DNA of 44,757 nucleotides from Cystobacterineae bacterium (GCA_009782175.1 WRKR01000022.1:1-44757), one strand, 5' to 3'. Counted from the stretch's first letter, positions 26,373 to 34,677 are shown. Numbers and translations are program-made. The notes: generated from the letters alone by a model not told the origin.

Positions 26373-28493
26373 TCAGCGGGACAGCATAATTTGCGTAATA
26401 ACCTTTATTTGGATTTCGGGGGGCAACTCTTGATAGCTCATAACGGGCAGTGGCGGTGTAAACTCATGTGACAACAGGTTATACACATAACGTCGGACTT
26501 GCATTTTCGTGAGGATGACGGGCCGTTGTGCAGAAGGGCTCACAAAGCCGCATTCCCGCCGGACAGCGCCAACAATCTCCCGGGAAATATCTGGCTCTAT
26601 GGCCAAATAGGCAGAGCCGCTGGCTGAATATTTGATGGACTCTTGAATAATGCGCTCAATATCCCTGTCCAGAGAATAAACCAGCAAAGAAGTGGTTCCC
26701 CGGGCATGCTTGCTGGCAATAGGCCGCCTCAACGCCACGCGCACGTGCTCTGTCAGCATAATGCTGTCTGTCTCCTGGCTGTTTTCAGCAATGGCTTGCA
26801 AAATGCCTTGCATATCGCGAATGGAGACGCCCTCGCCCACAAGGCGTTTGAGAATTTCTGTCAACTTCACAATGCTGACCACCCTGGGGATGGTTTCCTT
26901 AATGAGCGTAGGCGAAATTTTCTCCAGCTGATCCAACATGAATTGGGCTTCTTGTACGCCTATAAAGTCCGGGGCATAGCGTTTGAGCACCGCCGACAAA
27001 TGCAAAATCAGAAAAGCGGGGATGTTCCATACGGTGGGGCCTATAGCGCGCACGGATTCTGCATGGGTGGATGGAACCCAGGCGGCGGCCTGCATGGTGG
27101 CCGGATTCACGCTGGGAGTCCCCGGAATCCCCATCATTTTCAGCCTGTTGACACTCTCGTTGGCGAGCACATGCTTGAGCACCACCTGCCCTAAAACAAG
27201 TGGAACCTCATTGATATAGATGGCATAGCCTGCCGCGGGCAGGCTTGAATTTCCGCGGACCCGGATGCTGGGAAAGCGCACGCCAAGCTCGACAAACAAG
27301 CCGTTGCGCATTTGCGGGATGAGCTCTGACATAAAGCGCCCTTTGTCCGCGCTGGGGTCTACAAACCTGACCAAATCCGGGGCCACTTCCAAAACCACTG
27401 GGGTAACCATGGGGACAAACATTTCGGAATCTGGATTTACAGGGGGCGGGGGCGCCGCGATGGAGGGTGCCACAACATCCTCATCCTCTTCTTCAGTGTC
27501 CACGAGTTTAGGTGGCGGTTTAATGCCTTCTTTCTCTTTTTTCATGAGCCAATAACCAAAGCCTCCCACAATGCCTCCCAGCAGAAGAAAGGGGACGGTG
27601 GGAAGCCCTGGAATAGCCCCAAACACCAACAGCATGCCGCCTGCAATGGCCAATGCCCTGGGGTATCGCGTCAGCTGTGTCGTCACATCCTTCCCCAGGT
27701 GTGTGCCCTCTTCTTCTCCTCCGACGCGTGTGACGATAATGCCGGCGGCCGTTGAAATGAGAATGGCAGGAATCATCCCCACCAAACCATCTCCAATGGT
27801 CAACAAAGTATATTTGCGGGCTGCAGCGTCAATGCCCATTCCCTTCTGCATCACGCCAATGGCGAGGCCTCCGACAATGTTCACCACCGTCACAATAATA
27901 TTGGCAATGGCATCGCCTTTGACAAACTTCATGGCGCCGTCCATGGCACCCATCAAAGCGCTTTCTCGCTCCAAGTCTCTGCGGCGACGCTTGCCTTCTT
28001 CTGTATCAATGACGCCGCCGCGCATATCCGCGTCAATGGACATCTGCTTGCCTGGCATGGCATCCAAAGTAAAGCGCGCGCCCACCTCAGAGACGCGCTC
28101 GGAGCCTTTGGCGATAACCAGAAAGTTCACAATAACCAGGATGATAAAAACAATGGCGCCGACGACAAAATTGCCTGCGGCCACAAAATTGCCGAAGGCG
28201 ACAACCACCTCACCCGGGTCGCCCGTGGAAAGGATTAAGCGCGTGGTTGAAACAGAGAGCGCCAGCCTATACAGCGTCGTCAGCAACAACAACGTTGGGA
28301 AAATAGAAAGGTTTAAGGCCTTGGGCACATAGAGGGAAATGAGCAAAATCAGCACCGACAAGCTGATGTTGATGGTCAACAAGACGTCCAGCAACATGGT
28401 CGGCAACGGAATCAACATCATTCCGATGATGGCAATGACCAACCCAGCTAAAACGACGTCGGAATATTTGCTAATGAACCGATTTTCGCTCAT
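26373..28493 (-). CDS. sctV: T3S export gate protein SctV (FlhA/YscV family)
   Basis: Major export-gate subunit (706 aa). The N-terminal half (about residues 15-325) has the multi-helix membrane domain with the FHIPEP-family signature around DAMPGKQMSIDADMRGGVID and the cytoplasmic loop GKRRRRDLERESALMGAMDG. The C-terminal half forms the nonameric ring that docks chaperone-substrate complexes. The ATG at 28493 (AGGGA upstream) is preferred over the TTG codon just before it. A terminator (28632-28668) separates it from Gly-rich twin B, so it must have its own promoter in the 28494-28640 spacer or depend on read-through. Confidence 0.96.
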   Translation of the reverse strand: MSENRFISKYSDVVLAGLVIAIIGMMLIPLPTMLLDVLLTINISLSVLILLISLYVPKALNLSIFPTLLLLTTLYRLALSVSTTRLILSTGDPGEVVVAFGNFVAAGNFVVGAIVFIILVIVNFLVIAKGSERVSEVGARFTLDAMPGKQMSIDADMRGGVIDTEEGKRRRRDLERESALMGAMDGAMKFVKGDAIANIIVTVVNIVGGLAIGVMQKGMGIDAAARKYTLLTIGDGLVGMIPAILISTAAGIIVTRVGGEEEGTHLGKDVTTQLTRYPRALAIAGGMLLVFGAIPGLPTVPFLLLGGIVGGFGYWLMKKEKEGIKPPPKLVDTEEEDEDVVAPSIAAPPPPVNPDSEMFVPMVTPVVLEVAPDLVRFVDPSADKGRFMSELIPQMRNGLFVELGVRFPSIRVRGNSSLPAAGYAIYINEVPLVLGQVVLKHVLANESVNRLKMMGIPGTPSVNPATMQAAAWVPSTHAESVRAIGPTVWNIPAFLILHLSAVLKRYAPDFIGVQEAQFMLDQLEKISPTLIKETIPRVVSIVKLTEILKRLVGEGVSIRDMQGILQAIAENSQETDSIMLTEHVRVALRRPIASKHARGTTSLLVYSLDRDIERIIQESIKYSASGSAYLAIEPDISREIVGAVRRECGFVSPSAQRPVILTKMQVRRYVYNLLSHEFTPPLPVMSYQELPPEIQIKVITQIMLSR

Positions 28494-28631
28494 CAAAAGT
28501 CCCTACACCGAAAGTGCCCGCATTCTGGCTTTTCTTACGAGCTTTCTTTGAAGTCAAACGAAAAGCCCACATGCGCATAAACATGCAGGCAGATGACAAC
28601 AACTTCTATCAGTGGCTTTCAAATTGAAAAC

Positions 28632-28668
28632 AAAAAAAGCGGCGCCCCACCAGGAATAGGGCGCCTTT
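28632..28668 (-). terminator. Terminator after Gly-rich twin B, upstream of sctV
   Basis: GGCGCCC (28641-28647) pairs with GGGCGCC (28659-28665), and T7 follows on the minus strand. It is homologous to the twin A terminator. Confidence 0.87.
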
Positions 28669-28691
28669 GGGATTTTGATGCTCTCTAAGGA

Positions 28692-29036
28692 CTATCTCAT
28701 GTTATTAATGACTGACATCGCTATCTCATTTTGCTTCTTCAGCATGTTAGTCATCATCGCGATAGTCTCTTGGGTGTCCTGCATCTGTGCCTGCATCATC
28801 ATGTTATCCATCCCCTTCGACATCATTTTATCGAGCATACCCTGAAAGTTTTGCGCAGATGGACCCGACATTTTTGATATACCACCACCACCACCACCAC
28901 CACCTCCTCCTCCACCGAACATGTCCACTATACCGCCCAACGTGCCCATGATGCCACTGCTGGAGCTCGAAGAGCCACCGCCCATTATCCCTGAAATCAT
29001 AGAGCCAACATTGCCAATTATACTTCCGATATCCAT
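28692..29036 (-). CDS. Gly/Met-rich small protein, twin B; candidate T3S substrate
   Basis: A 114-aa paralogue of twin A. The N-terminus MDIGSIIGNVGSMISGIMGG, a longer Gly run (GGGGGGGGGGGG) and an identical C-terminal helix except for one or two residues (QNFQGML versus QDFQGML, DTQET versus DIQET). It has the same AAAAGGAG leader. Differences concentrate in the Ser/Thr/Gly hinge, while the Met/Gln-rich helix is preserved, suggesting that the helix is the functional part. Role as for twin A: inferred exported or assembly component of the T3S system. Confidence 0.75.
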   Translation of the reverse strand: MDIGSIIGNVGSMISGIMGGGSSSSSSGIMGTLGGIVDMFGGGGGGGGGGGGISKMSGPSAQNFQGMLDKMMSKGMDNMMMQAQMQDTQETIAMMTNMLKKQNEIAMSVINNMR

Positions 29037-29562
29037 GGTGTTTCTCCTTTTAAATGGTGTGCAACTTTATCTCTAAAACGCATACAGACTATCTATGGTT
29101 GTCGAGAAAAACCTCTCACACAGTCGATCTTTATTTGTTGACAGAAAGAGAAATTTCTTTCTGTTAAATGACATATATATTGTCGACGGAGACAAACATT
29201 TGTTTCTCGAAAAACAAACAAAAAACATCTTTTTTTATTTGTGTCTTTGATTGCGCAAAACATTTCACACAGAAAGGGGTTTGCGAGAAAACCGTCAATA
29301 ATAACAATATATTAATATGGAACACAAAGAGTGTGTTTTGCGCAAAAATTCAAATACAGAACACAAACTAAACTGAGTGTTCGGGTTTAGACATAAAACA
29401 CAAACACTCTAAACCAGACTGAGTGTTTGTATGCTGCCACAAAAGACATACACTTTAAGCCGGTTTTATGTTGAAGTGAGTGTGGCGAGCACAGCACAAC
29501 GTTGGAGGCGAGCTAAAGCTTGTCTGCGCTCTGCTCCATTTCCTTCGTTCTGTGCGGGGGTG
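29037..29562. promoter_or_regulatory. AT-rich spacer with nested inverted repeats
   Basis: After the conserved leader (to about 29133) the DNA becomes strongly AT-rich, unlike the rest of the locus. Inverted repeats include TGCGCAAAAC at 29252-29261 with 29335-29344, and ACAAACACTC at 29400-29409 with 29421-29430. CTAAAC/GTTTAG pairs lie near 29368-29390. A GGCGAGCTAAAGCTTGTCTGCGCTC dispersed-repeat copy is at about 29504-29530. No gene. Likely control region for twin B. Confidence 0.6.
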
Positions 29563-30042
29563 TTATCGGGAGCTGCGAAGGAGTGAGAGCATGGCTTGAG
29601 CTTTTTTGTGCAGCTTGTCTTTGGGGGGCAAAAGCCGCATGGCAAGCAGCAAGTCTTCGGCTGCTTGTTTGCGTTGTCCCAAGGCCAGCCTCGCTTCTGC
29701 TCTGCCTATAAAAACCGAGGCGTCTTTGGGCGCCAGGCGCAGGGCAATATCAAAAGCGGCCAGGGCATCCTGCGCGTTGCCTGCGGCCAACTCAACCACG
29801 CCCAGGGCCTTGGCAAAATAAATGTCTGTGGGGCTAATGGCATAAAGCCCTTGGAATAAGGTGCGGGCTTCTCGAATTTTCCCCTGCATGAAAAACTGGT
29901 GGCCAAACCGTGCAATGCTATAAAGCTCCGCATCGGTATATCCGCGTACTTCTTTCAGGCTTGCTTTGCGGTCTATCCAACGTTGCAACATTTCCTGAGG
30001 CGAAGGGGAGGCGGCAGGAGAGGACACCGGGGGTTGTTTCAT
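29563..30042 (-). CDS. TPR protein, SycD/LcrH-like T3S chaperone candidate
   Basis: A 159-aa protein from the ATG at 30042 (AGGGGAAAG upstream); the frame is open to a TTG at 30085-30087. After a Pro/Ser-rich start, TPR units read LYSIARFGHQFFMQGKIREA, AKALGVVELAAGNAQDALAAF and VFIGRAEARLALGQRKQAAED. Order and spacing match SycD/LcrH class II chaperones. It is the last gene of the long operon and lies directly upstream of Gly-rich twin B, so it may serve that protein. The C-terminus is a short basic helix. Confidence 0.72.
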   Translation of the reverse strand: MKQPPVSSPAASPSPQEMLQRWIDRKASLKEVRGYTDAELYSIARFGHQFFMQGKIREARTLFQGLYAISPTDIYFAKALGVVELAAGNAQDALAAFDIALRLAPKDASVFIGRAEARLALGQRKQAAEDLLLAMRLLPPKDKLHKKAQAMLSLLRSSR

Positions 30043-30083
30043 GGCTTTCCCCTTTTCCACCAAACAGCCAAGCATGCAACCAT

Positions 30084-30566
30084 TCAATAGCCTTCTTTTC
30101 TTTGCTCCTCCTGGCGAAGTCGCTCAACTTCATCCAGGTTTTCACTTATTTCACCCACCAAGCGCAACATGTTTTCTTCATAGGCCAGCATGGACTTTAA
30201 ACGCTCCAGGCGATCTGCAGGCACATTCAAAACCATCAACTGTTTTTTGAGTTTGCCAAGCGACTCGGAAGTGCCGCGCTCCAAGGCCTGCGCCAACTCT
30301 TCACGCTCTGAAAAAGCATTTGAAGCGTCTTCTTTTCCACTCCAAGGCATGGGAGGGGATGGCAACCTCAGCTCTTCTGAAGAGCGGGCAGGGCCTATAA
30401 ACTCCAACAAAGCCGCAGAAGCCAGCGGGGCAGACTGGGCGTCACGCTTCCGGCTTGTCTGCCTGCTCTCCAACTGCGAGGAGCGAATCAGCTTCTCTTG
30501 AACATTTCTTGCCCCTCCCCATGACCACATGGGGGACTTTGGCGGTGGTGAATTTATATTCGACAT
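30084..30566 (-). CDS. Unknown T3S-locus protein (160 aa)
   Basis: I do not recognise this family. Residues 1-90 are Ser/Pro-rich and probably disordered (MSNINSPPPKSPMWSWGGAR start, no Sec signal). Residues about 90-160 form a charged coiled coil ending RLVGEISENLDEVERLRQEE. A disordered N-terminus plus a coiled coil is typical of T3S-exported or chaperone-bound proteins, and the gene sits between the FhlB-like gene and a TPR chaperone. It could be a substrate of that chaperone or a gatekeeper-like regulator; neither is shown. Confidence 0.6.
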   Translation of the reverse strand: MSNINSPPPKSPMWSWGGARNVQEKLIRSSQLESRQTSRKRDAQSAPLASAALLEFIGPARSSEELRLPSPPMPWSGKEDASNAFSEREELAQALERGTSESLGKLKKQLMVLNVPADRLERLKSMLAYEENMLRLVGEISENLDEVERLRQEEQRKEGY

Positions 30567-30594
30567 CTCTCATCCATGGTGGAGCCCCTTCAAC

Positions 30595-30876
30595 TCATTT
30601 TCTCTGCAAAGGCGCATTTTGTTGCGAAAGCGAATAAACAAAATTCAAAATTTCGGCCACAGCATCATAAAGGCTCTCCGGAATTTCTTGCCCAACTTCT
30701 ACGCGAAACAAAGCTTCTGCCAAACTCACATTGCGCAAGACAGGAATGTTATTTGCTTTCGCAATTTCTCGGATTTTATCAGCCCTCAGCTTCAACCCTT
30801 TGGCAATAACCCGCGGAGCACTGTCCTGCTCTTTGTCATATTTCAGCGCAATGGCAATTTCTGAGCCCTCATCCAT
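30595..30876 (-). CDS. Stand-alone SctU/FlhB C-terminal domain (FhlB/FlhX-like)
   Basis: A 93-aa protein aligned without gaps to the cytoplasmic C-terminal domain of SctU next door: ALKYDKEQDSAPRV is identical and ALFR-x-E-x-G-x-EIPE-x-LYDAVAE-x-LNFVY is shared. It begins right after the place of the SctU NPEH cleavage site and has no membrane segments and no Asn-Pro itself. Some flagellated bacteria carry such a fragment (FhlB/FlhX), which can replace the FlhB C-domain in substrate-specificity switching. Here it follows sctU by 43 nt and looks like a tandem duplication product. No Shine-Dalgarno is evident. Confidence 0.88.
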   Translation of the reverse strand: MDEGSEIAIALKYDKEQDSAPRVIAKGLKLRADKIREIAKANNIPVLRNVSLAEALFRVEVGQEIPESLYDAVAEILNFVYSLSQQNAPLQRK

Positions 30877-30919
30877 AAAAAGAAGCTAGCAAAAGCCACG
30901 CTCGCTTGCCAAGCCCCCA

Positions 30920-31975
30920 CTATTTGTTGTGGCTTAGGCCATAGACAAAATTCAAAACCTCAGCCACAGCATCATATAACTCTTCGGGAATTTCACTGCC
31001 TATCTCGATGCGAAACAAGGCATGCGCCAAGGGCACATTCCTCAATATGGCCACATCATGCCGACGCGCCAGCTCCTTTATGCTTTGTGCACGGCTGTCC
31101 AAGCCTTTGCAAAGCACACGCGGAGCACTGTCTTGCTCTTTGTCATATTTCAGGGCAACCGCCACATGCTCCGGATTGGTCACCACAAAGTCCGCATCCG
31201 CCACCGCCGCCATTTGGGCCCCCTCCATAATTTCATGATGCATTTGCTTTCGCTTGGCCTTGCTATGTGGATCTCCCTCAGACTCCTTATATTCACGCTT
31301 GACTTCCTGCATGCTCATCATCATCTTCTTGCGATAACTATAGTGTTGAAACCACACATCAAAAATCGCAAAAGCCAAATAGGCCAAGCTGACTTGCACC
31401 ACCAGCCTAAAAATCAACTCCCCCATCAGCGCCATGGTGACATTGGCTTCTTGAGTTACGGTCAGCGTAATGAATTTCAGCGCATCCTGAATCACCAGAT
31501 AAACCACAAAACCCGTAACACCCATCTTCACCAATGACTTGGGCAACTCCATGAGTTTTTGTTGAGAAAACAGATTTTTAAGGCCACTTAAAGGGTTGAG
31601 TTTGTCCAGCTTGGGCATCAATACTTTGGGGCTAAACAAAGCACCTACCAACAAAAAATCCGTCAAACTCCCCACCACCGCGCAGGAGATAACCACCGGC
31701 AAGGAAAGCAACAACACATTCCATATGCCCATGTTGAGCGCATCGCGTATGGCTTGAGAGATGTTTTCAGGCTGAGCAATGGCATCAAAAGTAAACAAAA
31801 ACATCATGTTAATGCGATCTTCCCAAAAGGGCCACATGCTTTTTAATACGCCCATGGCCACCACAAAACCCAAGACACTCTTTAAGTCCTGGCTCTTCCA
31901 AACATTGCCATCTTTGCGCGCATCCCGAATTTTTTTGGACGTGGGTTGTTCTGTTTTTTCTCCGCCTTCAGCCAT
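30920..31975 (-). CDS. sctU: T3S export switch protein SctU (FlhB/YscU family)
   Basis: 351 aa from the ATG at 31975 (AAAGGAG 7 nt upstream). The EKTEQPTSKK-like N-terminus, typical of the family, is followed by four membrane helices (about 32-210). A linker with KREYKESEGDPHSKAKRK and the autocleavage region NPEH (267-270) come next; most relatives have NPTH, so Thr is replaced by Glu while Asn-Pro is kept. The C-domain ends in FVYGLSHNK. SctU closes the export gate and switches substrate class after self-cleavage. It is downstream of sctT with a 16-nt gap. Confidence 0.96.
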   Translation of the reverse strand: MAEGGEKTEQPTSKKIRDARKDGNVWKSQDLKSVLGFVVAMGVLKSMWPFWEDRINMMFLFTFDAIAQPENISQAIRDALNMGIWNVLLLSLPVVISCAVVGSLTDFLLVGALFSPKVLMPKLDKLNPLSGLKNLFSQQKLMELPKSLVKMGVTGFVVYLVIQDALKFITLTVTQEANVTMALMGELIFRLVVQVSLAYLAFAIFDVWFQHYSYRKKMMMSMQEVKREYKESEGDPHSKAKRKQMHHEIMEGAQMAAVADADFVVTNPEHVAVALKYDKEQDSAPRVLCKGLDSRAQSIKELARRHDVAILRNVPLAHALFRIEIGSEIPEELYDAVAEVLNFVYGLSHNK

Positions 31976-31991
31976 CTTAAGCTCCTTTCCT

Positions 31992-32822
31992 TCAACCCAG
32001 AAGGCCGATGGCGCGACCAAAGCGCAGAAACATGACGTTGTATTCCTGGCTGAGGCGCCCCACCATCAGGTGCAGCGAAACAATAACCATCAACGCCGTC
32101 ACAGCAGGCTTTATTTGCATGGCCATGAAAAACACTTGTATTTGGGGAGCCGCGCGGTTGATGACGCCCAGCGCCGCTTCTGTGAGGAAAATAGCGAGCA
32201 ATATGGGTGAGGCCAAAATCAACCCAATGCGAAACAAATCGCCAAATACCCGCAGGACAACCTCAATAAACGGCCACATCCCCAGAGAAAAACGGGGAAA
32301 CTCATTCAAAGGTACCTTCAAAAAACTATCGGCCAAAGCTTCAATAACCCAATGGTGTCCATTCAGCGTTAAAAACAACACCACCACCAGTTGAAGCTTC
32401 AATGAAGAATAGAGGGTTACTCTGTGCTGTATTTGGGGCACAAACATTTGTGCCTGGGTGGAGCCTGAAAAAATGTCCATAAATGCCCCGGCTGCCCCAG
32501 CAAATTTAAAAACCAAATCCACAATAAACGCCAAAGAAAAACCAATAAAAACCTCTTTGAGCAACAAGGCCAAATAGGGAACCACCTCAATGGGAATTTG
32601 CGCCATCTGCTCGCTTAACGCAGGAAACAACAAAGCACCCAATATCACCCCCAAACCCATGCGCGCTTGCGCCGGAATGCTTTCTCCTCCAAGAAAAGGC
32701 GTAAAAATAACCACCGGCAACAATCGCGCCAGAATGAGCGCCATTGAAAAAACGGCCAGACTCAAGTCAACTCTAATTCCAAACTCGTTGCGCGCCTGAG
32801 TCAGAATTTCATCCAAATTCAT
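31992..32822 (-). CDS. sctT: T3S export gate protein SctT (FliR family)
   Basis: 276 aa, six or so membrane helices (for example MALILARLLPVVIFTPFLGG and FIGFSLAFIVDLVFKFAG). With SctR and SctS it builds the helical inner-membrane export channel. FliR-family features include the GxxIPAQARMGLG loop and a C-terminal LMVGRLSQE segment. The ATG overlaps the sctS stop by 4 nt (ATGA). Confidence 0.95.
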   Translation of the reverse strand: MNLDEILTQARNEFGIRVDLSLAVFSMALILARLLPVVIFTPFLGGESIPAQARMGLGVILGALLFPALSEQMAQIPIEVVPYLALLLKEVFIGFSLAFIVDLVFKFAGAAGAFMDIFSGSTQAQMFVPQIQHRVTLYSSLKLQLVVVLFLTLNGHHWVIEALADSFLKVPLNEFPRFSLGMWPFIEVVLRVFGDLFRIGLILASPILLAIFLTEAALGVINRAAPQIQVFFMAMQIKPAVTALMVIVSLHLMVGRLSQEYNVMFLRFGRAIGLLG

Positions 32823-33085
32823 GGAGCAACCATGTTGGGGAACTGATCGAAAATCCTAAAAGTAAACCTCAACAGCTGTGTCCCTATCCACCCACCGGCA
32901 ACGCCAAGCGTTCCAAATACGGCTATCAGCTTGGGAGCAAAGGAAAGCGTCTGCTCCTGAATTTGCGTGGTCGCTTGCACAACAGAAATGGTGACACCCA
33001 CAACCAAACTCATGAGCACAGGTAAAGCGGCTGTCAACAACACGAGATATAAGGCTTGCTGCGTTAAAAAAGTCAGTTGATGCAT
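32819..33085 (-). CDS. sctS: T3S export gate protein SctS (FliQ family)
   Basis: 88 aa with two membrane helices separated by the conserved polar loop (VQATTQIQEQTLSFAPKL), diagnostic of FliQ/SctS. Four copies wrap around SctR5-SctT in the export gate of known systems. It lies 15 nt after sctR and overlaps sctT. Confidence 0.96.
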   Translation of the reverse strand: MHQLTFLTQQALYLVLLTAALPVLMSLVVGVTISVVQATTQIQEQTLSFAPKLIAVFGTLGVAGGWIGTQLLRFTFRIFDQFPNMVAP

Positions 33086-33100
33086 GGCAATGCGACTCCG

Positions 33101-33895
33101 TCAGAGATAACCAGAAACCAAACCCTTGGCGATAAGATACCAGCCATCCACCAACACAAAAATGAGCAACTTAAATGGCATGGATATGGTTGTCGGCGAC
33201 AACATATGCATGCCCAAAGCAAGCAAAATGTTGGCCACCAACATGTCGATGACAATGAAAGGAATAAACAACAAAAACCCAATTTGGAAAGCCTGCTTGA
33301 GCTCTGAAACCACAAATGCGGGCGTCAATATGAGAAAATCATCCGGCCCAATGTCATCTCTGTCTGCCGGCGCCCTCATCTTGCGCGCAAGGCTATAAAA
33401 AAGCGTCTTGTCTTTGGCTGAAACTCGCTTTTTTAAAAAAGTCCGCAAAGGCTCTTTCGCTTTCTGGGCAGCCTCCATCAGCTGCCCTGCGGACTTCGCA
33501 GAAAGCAGCCCCTCGCTGTTCTGAATGTCGGCAGGGTTCGCCTCGCGGTACATCTCCTGGAGTGTCGGTGACATGATGTAGACCGTCAAAATAATCGCCA
33601 ACCCCGTAATCACTTGCGTAGGCGGAATTTGCTGCGTGCCCAGGGCTGAACGCACAATGGACAAAACCACTGAAATTTTGACAAAGCTGGTCACCATCAG
33701 CAGCACAAAAGGGGCAAGCCCCATCGCTGCCAAAACCAACAACAATACCATGGGCCGGCTGGCATAGGAGTCCGGCGTTAGTGTGTCTACGGACAAAGAC
33801 TGAGGGCCGCCACGCCTCTGCGCCAAAACCCACATGGGAAATATGGACGCTATCAACAACCCAATTCTAAAAAAACGCGCATTCCAAGTCCTCAC
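33101..33895 (-). CDS. sctR: T3S export gate protein SctR (FliP family)
   Basis: 264 aa beginning with GTG (33895) that overlaps the FliO-like stop (GTGA). An N-terminal cleavable-type signal (FFRIGLLIASIFPMWVLAQ) resembles flagellar FliP, which is often made with one; injectisome SctR usually lacks it. FliP-family signatures VLLMVTSFVKISVVLSIVR, LGTQQIPPTQV and FIPFIVIDMLVANILLALGM are intact. Core pore subunit of the export gate. Confidence 0.95.
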   Translation of the reverse strand: MRTWNARFFRIGLLIASIFPMWVLAQRRGGPQSLSVDTLTPDSYASRPMVLLLVLAAMGLAPFVLLMVTSFVKISVVLSIVRSALGTQQIPPTQVITGLAIILTVYIMSPTLQEMYREANPADIQNSEGLLSAKSAGQLMEAAQKAKEPLRTFLKKRVSAKDKTLFYSLARKMRAPADRDDIGPDDFLILTPAFVVSELKQAFQIGFLLFIPFIVIDMLVANILLALGMHMLSPTTISMPFKLLIFVLVDGWYLIAKGLVSGYL

Positions 33896-34677
33896 GACTC
33901 TCCCTCGCTAAATGGCTCTTTGCTTGTCTTTCGCTCCAAGAGCTTCTTCAGAAACAAACTGGGCTCACCAGACGGCTTGTTTTTGTTGCTGCTGAGCACC
34001 TGCTCCACCTCTTCTGTGTTCAGTTTTGATAAGACAGTCAAAACCCTCTCCCCGTTGGACAACAAAAAATAGTCGTTGGCAACTTTGACAAGCAATAAAC
34101 CTTTTCTCGCATCAACAGAAACCCGCTCTATAATGGAAATGACGCGCTGACCTCTGCCATCCCTCAATTTTAACAAACGCTTCCCACCCCAATTCAACAA
34201 AATATAAGCCAGGAGTACAACTCCCGCGAGCACCAGCAACGTTTGCAGCAACATCCACCCCAGCCCCGGCTCATATGGAGAAAGCTCAGCACCCAGCGAA
34301 GAAAGCTCAGTGTCAGCAGGAGGAAGCTTGGCGTCAACGGGAGAAAGCTCAGTGTCAGCAGGAGGAAGCTTGGCACCAACGGGAGAAAGCTCAGTGTCAG
34401 CGGGAGGAAGCTTGGCGCCAACGGGAGAAAGCTCAGCGTCAGCGGGAGGAAGCTTGGTGCCAACGGGAGAAAGCTCAGTGTCAGCGGGAGAAAGCTTGGC
34501 GTCAACGGGAGAAAGCTCAGTGTCAGCAGGAGGAAGCTTGGCGCCAACGGGAGAAAGCTCAGTGTCAGCGGGAGGAAGCTTGGCGCCAGCGGGAGAAAGT
34601 TTGGCGTTTGGCTCTGGAAGGGCTTCTGGGCTTAAGGCTTCTGCGCTGGCAAGCGCAATAACGAGCAGGGACAGCAT
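33892..34677 (-). CDS. FliO-like export-gate assembly protein with periplasmic 14-residue repeats
   Basis: 261 aa from the ATG at 34677 (AGGAG 5 nt upstream). A TTG at 34713 would add a basic n-region and a more usual signal peptide. After the signal, residues 27-124 are seven tandem copies of LSPVGAKLPPADTE plus a partial eighth. One membrane helix follows (MLLQTLLVLAGVVLLAYILL, about 139-158), then a cytoplasmic domain with RVISIIERVSVDARKGLLLVK, as in FliO. FliO helps assemble FliP rings in flagella; injectisomes normally have no counterpart. Its place directly before sctR is the flagellar order O-P-Q-R. Confidence 0.85.
   Translation of the reverse strand: MLSLLVIALASAEALSPEALPEPNAKLSPAGAKLPPADTELSPVGAKLPPADTELSPVDAKLSPADTELSPVGTKLPPADAELSPVGAKLPPADTELSPVGAKLPPADTELSPVDAKLPPADTELSSLGAELSPYEPGLGWMLLQTLLVLAGVVLLAYILLNWGGKRLLKLRDGRGQRVISIIERVSVDARKGLLLVKVANDYFLLSNGERVLTVLSKLNTEEVEQVLSSNKNKPSGEPSLFLKKLLERKTSKEPFSEGES
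34306..34599. repeat. Seven tandem 42-bp units inside the FliO-like gene
   Basis: Each 42-bp unit encodes LSPVGAKLPPADTE with few changes (G/D, P/S, T/A). Because 42 is a multiple of three, all other frames remain open across it. Low divergence between units indicates recent expansion or gene conversion; copy number may vary between strains. Confidence 0.95.

Larger units (their letters stand above)
28632..29133 (-). repeat. Duplicated block, copy B
   Basis: Second copy of the approximately 500-bp block at 24531-25033, in the same orientation. The two copies bracket sctV and the Sel1 gene, so homologous recombination between them could delete or duplicate both. Confidence 0.92.
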
